Shown in pieces: positions 1 through 6,474 of a stretch of 7,857 nt of DNA. The stretch comes from Dehalococcoidia bacterium. Lineage in GTDB: Bacteria; Chloroflexota; Dehalococcoidia; E44-bin15. Made by a program: the position numbers and the translations under genes. The notes beneath the pieces were generated by a model, which did no database searches, was not told where the DNA came from, and saw only the letters and a program-made list of their open reading frames with translations. Position 1 is the first letter of the stretch. Every line of letters starts with the position of its first letter. The DNA is taken from positions 1 to 7,857 of the forward strand of contig JAGMCC010000053.1 of the NCBI GenBank assembly GCA_023129355.1. The letters run 5' to 3'.

Positions 1-812
1 ACTGCATTGTGCCCCTGGTCCGGGGGCGGGAGCATAGCTTGCCAATCGATGAGGCAGTGGCAGAGGTCAGGGCGAGGGTGGAAAGGGGCTACCGGGAGGT
101 TGTGCTGACCGGGACCCAAATCGGCTCCTACAGAAACAGCCCGGAACTCCTTATCCAGCACATCCTCATTGAGACCGAGGTTGAGCGACTGCGCCTCTCC
201 TCCCTCCAGCCTCAAGAGATCACCGCAGGGCTTCTCGCCCTGTGGCAGGATTCTTCCAAGAGGCTTTGCCGCCACCTCCACCTACCCCTCCAGAGCGGCA
301 GCGATGCGGTGCTCCGGCGCATGGGGCGGAGATACTCGACGGAGGATTATGAGCAGGCGGTGGCTAGGATTCGGGAGGCGATACCGGATGTGGCTATCAC
401 CACTGACGTTATGGTGGGCTTCCCTGGAGAAACCGACGAGGAGTTCACGCAGAGCTACCGCTTCTGCCAGCGGATGGCCTTTGCCAATATTCATGTCTTC
501 CCCTATTCGGAAAGACCAGGCACTCCCGCCACGCTGATGCCTGAGAAGATTGCTGAGCCGGTTAAGAAGGAGCGGAGCGAGCGGATGCTTAAGCTGGCAA
601 GGGATAGCGCTCGCCGTTTTAGGGAGCAGTTTCTGGGGCGCACCATGATGGTGCTCTGGGAGCACGAAGTTGATGAAGGGGTCTGGGTAGGGCTCACCGA
701 TAACTACATCAGGGTGGTTGCCCGGAGCAATGAGCCGTTGAAAAATTGGCTGATCCCGGCGAGATTAGGAGGTGGGCATAATCATTACCTGGGGGCAAGT
801 TTTGCTCTATAG
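1..812 (+). CDS. mtaB: tRNA methylthiotransferase, MtaB/MiaB family (5' partial)
   Basis: C-terminal 269 residues of a radical-SAM methylthiotransferase; the MtaB branch converts t6A37 to ms2t6A37 in tRNAs reading ANN codons. The first full codon (position 3) is TGC, followed by IVPLVRGREHS, which fits the last cysteine of the radical-SAM CxxxCxxC cluster. The N-terminal UPF0004 domain and the other two cysteines lie left of the window, and the GTG at 9 is an internal Val codon, not a start. Visible family motifs in order are VVLTGTQIGSY, LRLSSLQPQE, HLHLPLQSGSD, TTDVMVGFPGET and HVFPYSERPGTPA, then a C-terminal TRAM-like RNA-binding segment containing GLTDNYIRV. The ending matches an intact family C-terminus, with TAG at 810-812. 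The choice of MtaB over MiaB rests mainly on the GLTDNYI-type tail and is less certain than the family call. Confidence 0.88.
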   Translation, partial: CIVPLVRGREHSLPIDEAVAEVRARVERGYREVVLTGTQIGSYRNSPELLIQHILIETEVERLRLSSLQPQEITAGLLALWQDSSKRLCRHLHLPLQSGSDAVLRRMGRRYSTEDYEQAVARIREAIPDVAITTDVMVGFPGETDEEFTQSYRFCQRMAFANIHVFPYSERPGTPATLMPEKIAEPVKKERSERMLKLARDSARRFREQFLGRTMMVLWEHEVDEGVWVGLTDNYIRVVARSNEPLKNWLIPARLGGGHNHYLGASFAL

Positions 813-833
813 CTATCGCTTGCCACTGACCTG

Positions 834-842
834 TGCTATACT
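834..842 (+). promoter_or_regulatory. candidate extended -10 promoter for the trehalose synthase gene
   Basis: TGC followed directly by TATACT (837-842) forms an extended -10 element with one mismatch to TATAAT. No good -35 hexamer lies 16-18 bases upstream; the nearest TTGCCA (820-825) is only 11 bases away. Transcription would start near 849, leaving a leader of about 13 bases before the ATG at 862, in which no Shine-Dalgarno sequence is visible. Confidence 0.4.
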
Positions 843-861
843 GCATCACTAAGTTATCAGA

Positions 862-2106
862 ATGCTACAAAAGGTTTCTTTAGGTGTCAAGGACATCAAT
901 AATTACCGCATGCTACTTGGCAGCGAGCTAATTGACGAGGTCGAGGCCCTTGCCCGCGACCTCAAAGGCCTCAGGCTTTGCCACATCAACTCCACGCCCT
1001 TTGGTGGCGGGGTCGCCGAGCTTCTTTTCTCCTATATTCCAATGGTCCGTGGCCTGGGTATCCATGCCGACTGGCAGGTGATCCGCGGCGACCGGCGGTT
1101 CTTCACCATTACCAAGTCCCTGCATAATGCCCTTCAGGGGGCTGAATACCCCTTGCTGGAGCAGCAGACTCAGAGAACTTACCTCGCTAACAACCAGCGA
1201 AATGCCCGGGAGCTGGACCCCAACTACGATGTTTTCGTGATCAACGACCCTCAGCCCGCAGCACTGCGTCACTTCTGTGATGGCATAAACGCCAAGTGGA
1301 TCTGGCGTTGTCATATCGACAGTTCGGAGCCGGATAAAGAGACGTGGCAATTCCTGCGTCCCCACATCGAATCACATGATGCTGCAATCTTTACCATGGA
1401 GAAGTTTGTGCCCCCTGACCTCAGGGGCCCTTGCATCGCTATCATACCGCCCGCTATTGACCCGCTCAGCACCAAGAATATGCCCCTTCCCAAAGCGGAA
1501 GTTTGCCGCACCATGATCGATAACCTCGGCCTTGACCGCAACCGACCGCTCATTATCCAGGTATCTCGCTTTGACCTCTGGAAAGACCCCTTTGGGGTAA
1601 TCGAGGTTTACAAACGAGCCAGTAAAGCGGTCCCCGGGCTTCAATTGGCGCTCGTCGGCTCGCTGGCCAATGATGACCCGGAGGGTTGGGAACTCTATGC
1701 CGCCATCCACCAGGAGGCCGACAAATACGAAGATGTCCATGTATTCAGTAACCTAAACGGTATCGGCAATATGGAGGTGAACGCCTTCCAGAGGGCCAGC
1801 GATGTAGTGATTCAAAAGTCCATCAGGGAAGGCTTTGGCTTGGTGGTGTCAGAGGCCCTGTGGAAAGGGACCCCGGTGGTGGCAGGCAATGTGGGCGGCA
1901 TCCCCCTGCAGATGGTTGGCACGCTTAGCAACTTCCTGGTGGATACCGTAGAGGAGTGCGCCGAGAAGGTAGTCTACCTGCTGGAACACCCTGAAGTGGC
2001 TGAAGAGCTGGGAAAAGAGGGTATGGCGCATATCAAGAATAACTTCCTGATGCCTAGGCTAATTCGGGACGAGTTCTCCCTGATAAAGGAGCTGGTAGGA
2101 GCGTAG
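862..2106 (+). CDS. treT: trehalose synthase TreT-like GT4 glycosyltransferase
   Basis: 414-residue GT-B fold glycosyltransferase resembling trehalose glycosyltransferring synthase (TreT), which makes trehalose from an NDP-glucose and glucose in the cytoplasm, reversibly in some organisms. The N-terminal half carries the TreT-type signature HINSTPFGGGVAELL (residues 41-55), then FFTITKSLHNALQG (80-93), INDPQP (127-132) and WRCHIDSS (148-155). The C-terminal GT4 half has QVSRFDLWKDP (233-243) and the nucleotide-sugar site EGFGLVVSE (323-331), giving the E-x7-E pair Glu323/Glu331, followed by GGIPLQM. Length is typical. No signal peptide or membrane segment is seen. The ATG at 862 is used because the family N-terminus begins nearby, although no ribosome binding site precedes it. 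No other trehalose gene is adjacent, so it appears to be a single-gene unit. A related NDP-sugar retaining transferase with another acceptor cannot be excluded. Confidence 0.82.
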   Translation: MLQKVSLGVKDINNYRMLLGSELIDEVEALARDLKGLRLCHINSTPFGGGVAELLFSYIPMVRGLGIHADWQVIRGDRRFFTITKSLHNALQGAEYPLLEQQTQRTYLANNQRNARELDPNYDVFVINDPQPAALRHFCDGINAKWIWRCHIDSSEPDKETWQFLRPHIESHDAAIFTMEKFVPPDLRGPCIAIIPPAIDPLSTKNMPLPKAEVCRTMIDNLGLDRNRPLIIQVSRFDLWKDPFGVIEVYKRASKAVPGLQLALVGSLANDDPEGWELYAAIHQEADKYEDVHVFSNLNGIGNMEVNAFQRASDVVIQKSIREGFGLVVSEALWKGTPVVAGNVGGIPLQMVGTLSNFLVDTVEECAEKVVYLLEHPEVAEELGKEGMAHIKNNFLMPRLIRDEFSLIKELVGA

Positions 2107-2111
2107 CCTGA

Positions 2112-2141
2112 TTGACATAGACTGCTGAAAAGCGCTATCTT
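2112..2141 (+). promoter_or_regulatory. candidate sigma70-type promoter for the HMGCS-like/thiolase operon
   Basis: A perfect -35 TTGACA (2112-2117) is followed after 18 bases by TATCTT (2136-2141), so transcription would start near 2148. It begins six bases after the stop codon of the trehalose synthase gene, suggesting the operon is expressed independently of that gene. Confidence 0.5.
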
Positions 2142-2149
2142 AAATAGCG
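2133..2149 (+). repeat. small palindrome over the -10 element, possible operator
   Basis: CGCTAT (2133-2138) and ATAGCG (2144-2149) form a perfect 6-bp inverted repeat with a 5-base spacer. It covers the candidate -10 hexamer and the predicted start point, where a dimeric repressor would block polymerase. As RNA it is too weak, and lacks the following T run, to be a convincing terminator for the upstream gene. Confidence 0.3.
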
Positions 2150-2180
2150 AATGCCCGTCAAAGTAGGAAAGGAGTGTTAG

Positions 2181-3620
2181 ATGGCCGGAATCACATCTTA
2201 TGGTGCCTACATACCACGGTACCGAATTAACCGAATGACTATATATGGGTCTATCGGTTTCGTGAACCAAGCAACGATAATGCCGGGTGAAAAGGCGGTA
2301 TGTAATCACGATGAGGACAGCCTCAGCATGGCGGTGAATGCAGGCGTGGATTGCTTAACTGGGCTAGATCGGAGTAAGCTGGATGGCCTGTATTTTGCCA
2401 CCACCACTGCGTCATATAAGGAAAGGCTGATTGCGGGAATAATCGCTACCGCGCTTGACCTCAGCGCGGAGATCCGCGCCGCTGACTTCACCGATGCTGT
2501 TAAGGCGGGGACCACCGCTTTGCTTTCGGCAGGTGATGCAATTAAATCGGGATCAGCGAAAAGCATTCTGGTGTGCGCCTCCGATTGTCGCCTTGGTCCG
2601 GCCGGAAGTTTCCAAGAGGAAATGTACGGTGACGGTGCTGCCGCTCTGCTGTTGGGAGATAAAAAGGTGATTGCGACACTGGAGGGTAGCTACTCCATAT
2701 CGTGCGACTTTGTTGATCACTGGCGGCATGAGAAAGAGCGCTTTAACCGAATCTGGGAAGACCGGTGGGTTCGTGACGAGGGATACAGCAAATTCATCCC
2801 TGAAGCCATAAGCGGGCTAATGAAGAAGTACAACATCAATCCTAAAGACGTAGCTAAGGTCTGCTATCCCTGTATGTACGTCCGAGCCCATGCCAGTATC
2901 GGCAAGCAGCTAGGTTTTGAGCCCGATCAGGTACAGGATCACATGTTCACCACTGTAGGCCTGACCGGCACGGCGAACCCCTTGATGCTCCTGGTGGCGG
3001 CATTGGAGGACGCCAAGCCGGGTGATAAAATAATCGTCGCCAGCTATGGTAATGGAAGCGATGCAATGCTTTTGGAGGTAACACCTGAGATTAAAAGTAT
3101 TAAGGGTAGAAAGGGTGTAAAGAACAGCTTAGCCAATAAAAAGGACCTGCCCAGCTACGAAAAATATGTGACCTTCAACCAGGTTCTTGCCATAGATATC
3201 GCCGGGCGAGGTGAACAGGCGGTTCCATCATCATCATCGATATTATGGCGGGATAGGAAAAAAGCTTTGTCTCTGGTGGGGTCGAGGTGCAAGCGCTGCG
3301 GCACCCCCCAATTTCCCCCCCAGCACATATGCGTAAAACCGGACTGCGGCGCAGTCGATGAGATGGAGGAGTACCGCTTCTCCGATAGAATAGGTCACAT
3401 CTTCACCTATACCGGCGACAATCTGGTCTATACCCCCGACCCTCCCGAACTATATGGAGTGATCGATTTCGTGGGTGGTGGGCGTTCTCAATTTAACCTG
3501 ACCGATTGTGATCTAGACGAAGTCGAAGTAGGAATGTCAGTGGAGATGACCTTCCGTAAGAAGTACTATGATCGCGGTGTTACCGGCTATACGTGGAAAG
3601 CAGTACCCGTAAGGGTTTAA
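2181..3620 (+). CDS. HMG-CoA synthase-like protein fused to DUF35 zinc-ribbon/OB domain
   Basis: 479-residue two-domain protein. Residues 1-300 have the thiolase-fold organisation of HMG-CoA synthases: MAGITSYGAYIPRYRI start, DFTDAVKAGTTAL (102-114), MYGDGAAALLLGD (148-160), and ASYGNGSDAMLLEV (287-300). A linker of about 60 residues leads to a DUF35 module: a zinc ribbon with Cys370, Cys373, Cys384 and Cys389 (CxxC-x10-Cx4C), then an OB-fold from about 395 to 470. By hand alignment with bacterial and archaeal HMG-CoA synthases, the nucleophilic Cys is Val107, the catalytic His is near Pro230 and the catalytic Glu falls in ATTTA (73-77), so classical HMG-CoA synthesis looks unlikely. DUF35 proteins bind acyl-CoA and bridge thiolase and synthase partners in archaeal and steroid-degrading complexes. 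The ATG at 2181 follows AAAGGAG (2168-2174) at good spacing. The thiolase gene starts 17 bases downstream, suggesting the two products form one complex. Substrate unknown. Confidence 0.85.
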   Translation: MAGITSYGAYIPRYRINRMTIYGSIGFVNQATIMPGEKAVCNHDEDSLSMAVNAGVDCLTGLDRSKLDGLYFATTTASYKERLIAGIIATALDLSAEIRAADFTDAVKAGTTALLSAGDAIKSGSAKSILVCASDCRLGPAGSFQEEMYGDGAAALLLGDKKVIATLEGSYSISCDFVDHWRHEKERFNRIWEDRWVRDEGYSKFIPEAISGLMKKYNINPKDVAKVCYPCMYVRAHASIGKQLGFEPDQVQDHMFTTVGLTGTANPLMLLVAALEDAKPGDKIIVASYGNGSDAMLLEVTPEIKSIKGRKGVKNSLANKKDLPSYEKYVTFNQVLAIDIAGRGEQAVPSSSSILWRDRKKALSLVGSRCKRCGTPQFPPQHICVKPDCGAVDEMEEYRFSDRIGHIFTYTGDNLVYTPDPPELYGVIDFVGGGRSQFNLTDCDLDEVEVGMSVEMTFRKKYYDRGVTGYTWKAVPVRV

Positions 3621-3637
3621 GAAGGAGGAAGTTGAAC

Positions 3638-4819
3638 ATGGCTGAAGGTATCAAGGATAAAGTTGCGATCATCGGAATGGGTTGCACCAGATTCGGGGAG
3701 CGCTGGGATATGAGCAGTGAGGATCTCATGGTTGAGGCCTATAAGGAGTGCATAGAGGATGCAGGAGTTGATAAGAAAGATATAGACGCCGCCTGGTGGG
3801 CTGCTCTCTATTCGATGCAGGGGTTTACTGGTTTGCAACTATCTCAAACGTTAAAACTGCAATACCTGCCAGTAACTCACGTGGAGAACGCCTGCGCCAG
3901 CAGCACAGAGGCGCTGCGGGGTGCAGCCTATGCCCTCGCTTCCAATTGCTGCGACATGGCTCTCGCTGTCGGCGTCGAGAAGCTTAAGGACGTTGGTTAT
4001 GGTGGTCTTCCCGACCTCAAAACTCCGGCTGAGTTCCTCACTATGCCCAACATGTCAGGCCCCGGCGTATATGCCATGATGGCTACCAGGTATTTTTCCC
4101 GTTATGGCTTACCTCCCGATGAGGGAAAGCGAATGCTCGCCAGAGTATCCTGGAAAACTCACCAAAATGGTGCTAAAAATCCCAAAGCCCATCTACGACG
4201 GGCGGTTTCGCTTGATGATATAATCAATGCCCCAATAATCGCCTGGCCATTGGGACTGTATGACTGCTGTGGAGTGTCCGATGGCTCCGCAGCCGCCATC
4301 CTGGTACGAGCCGATGACGCTAAGAAATTCCGCAAAGACCCGGTCTACATCAAGTCACTCCAGATAGCTGCCGCCTCCGGCGCTGACATGTGGTACACAG
4401 ATTACGATTACACCCATGCAGAGACGGGTTACCAGTGCGGGATAAGGGCCTACAAAGAGGCAGGGATTAAAAACCCGCGTGAGGAAATAAGCATGGCCGA
4501 GGTCCATGACTGCTTCTCCATAACCGAGACGGTAACCATGGAGGACCTCCAGTTCAGCCCACGAGGCAAGGTGCGTGAGGACATCGAGTCCGGGTTTTTC
4601 GACCTTGATGGAGGTCTGCCGGTTCAACCAGATGGCGGGCTCAAGTGCTTCGGACATCCCATTGCTGCCTCGGGAATACGGATGGTATATGAGATGTACA
4701 AGCAGCTCCAGGGTAAATCTGGGGACCGTCAGATAAAGAACCCTAAGCTTGGGCTCACCCACAACATGGGTGGCTATCCGCCATGGAGTGTGGTCGGGGT
4801 TGCCATCCTGGGCCTCTAG
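3638..4819 (+). CDS. thiolase family protein (SCP2/archaeal acetoacetyl-CoA thiolase type)
   Basis: 393-residue thiolase that should make or cleave the C-C bond of a 3-ketoacyl-CoA in the cytoplasm. It begins KVAIIGMGCTRFGER and carries the nucleophile loop VENACASST with Cys86, the EVHDCFSITE motif (288-297) containing His290, and the GGLKCFGHPIAASG loop with His340. The C-terminus is LTHNMGG (373-379), the form of SCP2 and archaeal thiolases, which lack the second CxG cysteine of classical thiolases. The following YPPWS replaces the small residues usual there. The start is the ATG at 3638, preceded by AAGGAGG (3622-3628) with 9 bases of spacing; an earlier in-frame ATG at 3593 lies inside the upstream gene and has no family-like sequence. 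Pairing with the DUF35-fused synthase-like gene resembles the archaeal thiolase/HMGCS/DUF35 operon and bacterial thiolase-DUF35 pairs such as BbsA/BbsB. The physiological acyl-CoA is not evident. Confidence 0.87.
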   Translation: MAEGIKDKVAIIGMGCTRFGERWDMSSEDLMVEAYKECIEDAGVDKKDIDAAWWAALYSMQGFTGLQLSQTLKLQYLPVTHVENACASSTEALRGAAYALASNCCDMALAVGVEKLKDVGYGGLPDLKTPAEFLTMPNMSGPGVYAMMATRYFSRYGLPPDEGKRMLARVSWKTHQNGAKNPKAHLRRAVSLDDIINAPIIAWPLGLYDCCGVSDGSAAAILVRADDAKKFRKDPVYIKSLQIAAASGADMWYTDYDYTHAETGYQCGIRAYKEAGIKNPREEISMAEVHDCFSITETVTMEDLQFSPRGKVREDIESGFFDLDGGLPVQPDGGLKCFGHPIAASGIRMVYEMYKQLQGKSGDRQIKNPKLGLTHNMGGYPPWSVVGVAILGL

Positions 4820-4829
4820 TGTATTGACG

Positions 4830-4861
4830 GGAGGGCTCGCTGTTGCTTCAGGGAGCCCTCC
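4830..4861 (+). terminator. hairpin terminator after the thiolase gene
   Basis: GGAGGGCTC (4830-4838) pairs perfectly with GAGCCCTCC (4853-4861), a 9-bp GC-rich stem with a 14-base loop, beginning ten bases after the thiolase stop. The T run that follows is short (TTATT), so termination may be partial or factor-assisted. Confidence 0.65.
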
Positions 4862-4871
4862 TTATTACAAT
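4843..4871 (+). promoter_or_regulatory. candidate promoter of the macro-domain gene, inside the terminator
   Basis: TTGCTT (4843-4848) and TACAAT (4866-4871) are separated by exactly 17 bases. The -35 lies in the loop of the upstream terminator hairpin and the spacer contains its 3' arm. Transcription would start near 4878, giving a leader of about 20 A-rich bases. Confidence 0.45.
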
Positions 4872-4897
4872 GAGCTAAAAAGATTAAAAAGCAAAAA

Positions 4898-5452
4898 ATG
4901 GATAGGGTAATCAATAAGACGAAGCTTTCATTGCTTCAGGGTGACATCACCAGGCAAAGCACCGATGCAATTGTAAATGCTGCCAATTCCAGCCTAATGG
5001 GTGGTGGCGGGGTTGACGGGGCGATCCACCGCGCCGGGGGACCCGCCATCCTTGAAGAGTGCAAGCAAATCGTTTCTAGAATAGGACGCCTGCCCACCGG
5101 CGAGGCGGTGATTACCACCGGAGGCAACCTTAAGGCAAGGCATGTCATCCACACCGTAGGTCCAGTTTGGCATGGTGGCCACAGTGGTGAGCCTGAGCTA
5201 CTGGCGAGTGCCTACCGCCAGAGCCTGAGGGTGGCAATGGAAAGGGGCCTGAAAAGTGTCTCCTTCCCCTCGATAAGCACCGGTGCCTTTGGATACCCGG
5301 CGAGGCTTGCCGCAACAGTAGCCCTCGAGACGGTAATTGCTTTTCTCCATCAAGAGGAGTCCCTGGAGGAGGTGGTTTTCGTTCTCTTCGATGACGCCAC
5401 CTACCAGACATACGCCCAGGCCCTAGAAGGGCTGCTGCCGAATACAGGTTAG
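4898..5452 (+). CDS. macro-domain ADP-ribose/O-acetyl-ADP-ribose hydrolase (MacroD/YmdB type)
   Basis: 184-residue stand-alone macro domain. Members of this class hydrolyse O-acetyl-ADP-ribose and remove mono-ADP-ribose from acidic protein side chains. The motifs are nearly canonical: GDIT (15-18), NAANSSLMGGGGVDGAIH (27-44), TGEAVITTGG (67-76), HTVGPVW (85-91) and the phosphate loop SISTGAFGYP (125-134). Asn30 and Asp40 match the catalytic pair Asn25/Asp35 of E. coli YmdB by position in the motif, so activity is expected. Length is that of a single domain, with no transmembrane or fused toxin domain. The ATG at 4898 places GDIT at the usual distance from the N-terminus, but the upstream AAAGATTAAAAAGCAAAAA stretch holds no clear Shine-Dalgarno sequence. 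It sits after a terminator with its own promoter candidate, so a functional link with the thiolase operon is not implied. No ADP-ribosyltransferase partner is visible. Confidence 0.9.
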   Translation: MDRVINKTKLSLLQGDITRQSTDAIVNAANSSLMGGGGVDGAIHRAGGPAILEECKQIVSRIGRLPTGEAVITTGGNLKARHVIHTVGPVWHGGHSGEPELLASAYRQSLRVAMERGLKSVSFPSISTGAFGYPARLAATVALETVIAFLHQEESLEEVVFVLFDDATYQTYAQALEGLLPNTG

Positions 5453-5530
5453 CCCTACCGCTGACAAGAATAGGTCAAAGTAACGATTGTTCTCCTACTG
5501 GTTTAGCCGGTAAAGGTCGACTAACTTCAC

Positions 5531-5560
5531 TTGTCAGAGCCCCCAGGGAGGTGATAGAAT
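5531..5560 (+). promoter_or_regulatory. candidate promoter of tRNA-Arg
   Basis: TTGTCA (5531-5536) and TAGAAT (5555-5560) with an 18-base spacer are each one mismatch from sigma70 consensus. Transcription would start about 5567, leaving a 5' leader of roughly 16 bases for RNase P to remove. Confidence 0.55.
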
Positions 5561-5582
5561 TACGAAGAGCAGGTACAGAACA

Positions 5583-5658
<76 letters not shown>

Positions 5659-5779
5659 GCAAAATCGGCATTTGACTTAACATCTCGTATAACTCTTGGC
5701 ACTGAAATCTACTGTCATTGCTTTTGAGCTTTGCCTAGCTAAAGCTTCATAATTGGATCTCTACATGCCTCCGCCAATC

Positions 5780-5823
5780 CCTGGCACGACATGGCATAAT
5801 AAACCAAAGTCTGCTGTGCCAGG
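5780..5823 (+). repeat. 8-bp inverted repeat flanking a candidate -10 upstream of the nitroreductase gene
   Basis: CCTGGCAC (5780-5787) and GTGCCAGG (5816-5823) are perfect inverted copies 28 bases apart. Between them is TGGCATAAT (5792-5800), an extended -10-like element that would start transcription near 5807; no good -35 is seen. The arms could be operator half-sites or form a long-loop hairpin in the leader. Confidence 0.4.
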
Positions 5824-5855
5824 CTTATCCAGGTGGATTTGGAGGGTGAGTGTCT

Positions 5856-6362
5856 ATGGATATTCTTGAAGTAATTAAGACCAGACGTAGTATCAGAGAA
5901 TACAAGCCAGATCCCATCTCAGAAGAGGAAATAAACAAGATTCTGGAAGCAGGCAGGTGGGCACCGTCTGCGAGTAACAGTCAGCCTTGGAGCTTCATAG
6001 TCTTGCGGAGTAAGTATGTGAAGATGAAGCTGGCGGACACGCTCACCTGGGGGAGATTTCTATCTGAGGCTCCTTTGGGAATTGCGGTGGTCGTAAATCC
6101 AAGAGCGTCAAACCACCCTGTAGAGGATGGGGCAGCAGCAACACAGAATATGCTTCTTGAGGCTCATTCGCTGGGACTGGGAGCATGCTGGATAGGGACC
6201 TACGGCAGCGGGTATGAAGAAAGCGCAAAGAAGGTGCTCAATGTTCCCCAAGATGAGAGGCTCCTTTCTGTTATTATCATAGGTCGCCCGGCGGAATCTC
6301 CCCAAAGTACGAGAAGAAAGCTGGACGAGGTAACCTTCACCGACAGGTATGGGAAGCGATAA
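5856..6362 (+). CDS. nitroreductase family protein (FMN-dependent)
   Basis: 168-residue single-domain flavoprotein of the nitroreductase superfamily, whose members bind FMN as homodimers and reduce nitro compounds, quinones, flavins or other acceptors with NAD(P)H. FMN-site motifs are RRSIREY (10-16), where the Arg residues contact the FMN phosphate, PSASNSQPW (37-45), and LGLGACWIG (106-114). IIGRP (141-145) is the usual final strand motif. Length fits the short, often anaerobe-associated subgroup, and no ferredoxin domain is fused. GGAGG (5841-5845) is 10 bases before the ATG at 5856 and only 4 before an in-frame GTG at 5850, so the ATG is preferred; the longer form would add two residues. 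It follows a tRNA gene and its promoter region contains an inverted repeat. Substrate cannot be deduced, since family specificity is poorly predicted by sequence. Confidence 0.88.
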   Translation: MDILEVIKTRRSIREYKPDPISEEEINKILEAGRWAPSASNSQPWSFIVLRSKYVKMKLADTLTWGRFLSEAPLGIAVVVNPRASNHPVEDGAAATQNMLLEAHSLGLGACWIGTYGSGYEESAKKVLNVPQDERLLSVIIIGRPAESPQSTRRKLDEVTFTDRYGKR

Positions 6363-6422
6363 TGGAAATTCCCGTTGCGTCTCAGATTGCCTGGGGGATA
6401 TGTTTAAGCCCAGCCAGGCTGA

Positions 6423-6474
6423 TTCGGCAGGTATATCCACACTGCCGAAAATAGTCGGCGCCCGATGTTGCCGA
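6423..6474 (+). repeat. cluster of alternating TCGGCA/TGCCGA units in the nitroreductase-reductase gap
   Basis: The gap 6363-6612 holds no convincing gene. TTCGGCAG (6423-6430) pairs perfectly with CTGCCGAA (6442-6449) across an 11-base loop. GCCGA (6444-6448) can instead pair with TCGGC (6455-6459), and a further TGCCGA lies at 6469-6474. The hairpins are mutually exclusive. No T run follows, so this is not a standard terminator; it may be an operator array or leader structure. Confidence 0.4.

Noticed and set aside
9..11. GTG as a start codon of the methylthiotransferase
   Set aside because: The frame is open to the window edge, and the preceding TGC-ATT fits the radical-SAM cysteine motif, so the gene is simply cut.
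928..1740. Minus-strand ORFs of 80-145 residues opposite the trehalose synthase gene
   Set aside because: They overlap one another and a strongly supported + strand gene, and show no family motifs; they are codon-bias shadows.
3593..3637. Earlier in-frame ATG giving the thiolase 15 extra residues
   Set aside because: It lies inside the upstream coding region, has no ribosome site, and its residues (MESSTRKGLRRRKLN) do not fit the family start. The ATG at 3638 has AAGGAGG at 9 bases.
5672..5693. TTGACT and TATAAC after the tRNA as a promoter
   Set aside because: The spacer is only 10 bases, far short of the 16-18 required.
5782..5797. Sigma-54-like TGGCACG...GGCAT upstream of the nitroreductase gene
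   Set aside because: The distance between the GG and GC elements is one base shorter than the strict -24/-12 spacing, so a functional sigma-54 promoter is unlikely.
6362..6454. 30-residue ORF starting at the TAATG overlap with the nitroreductase stop
   Set aside because: No recognisable family, weak ribosome site, and it runs through the hairpin cluster. Stop-start overlap alone is not enough to call a gene.
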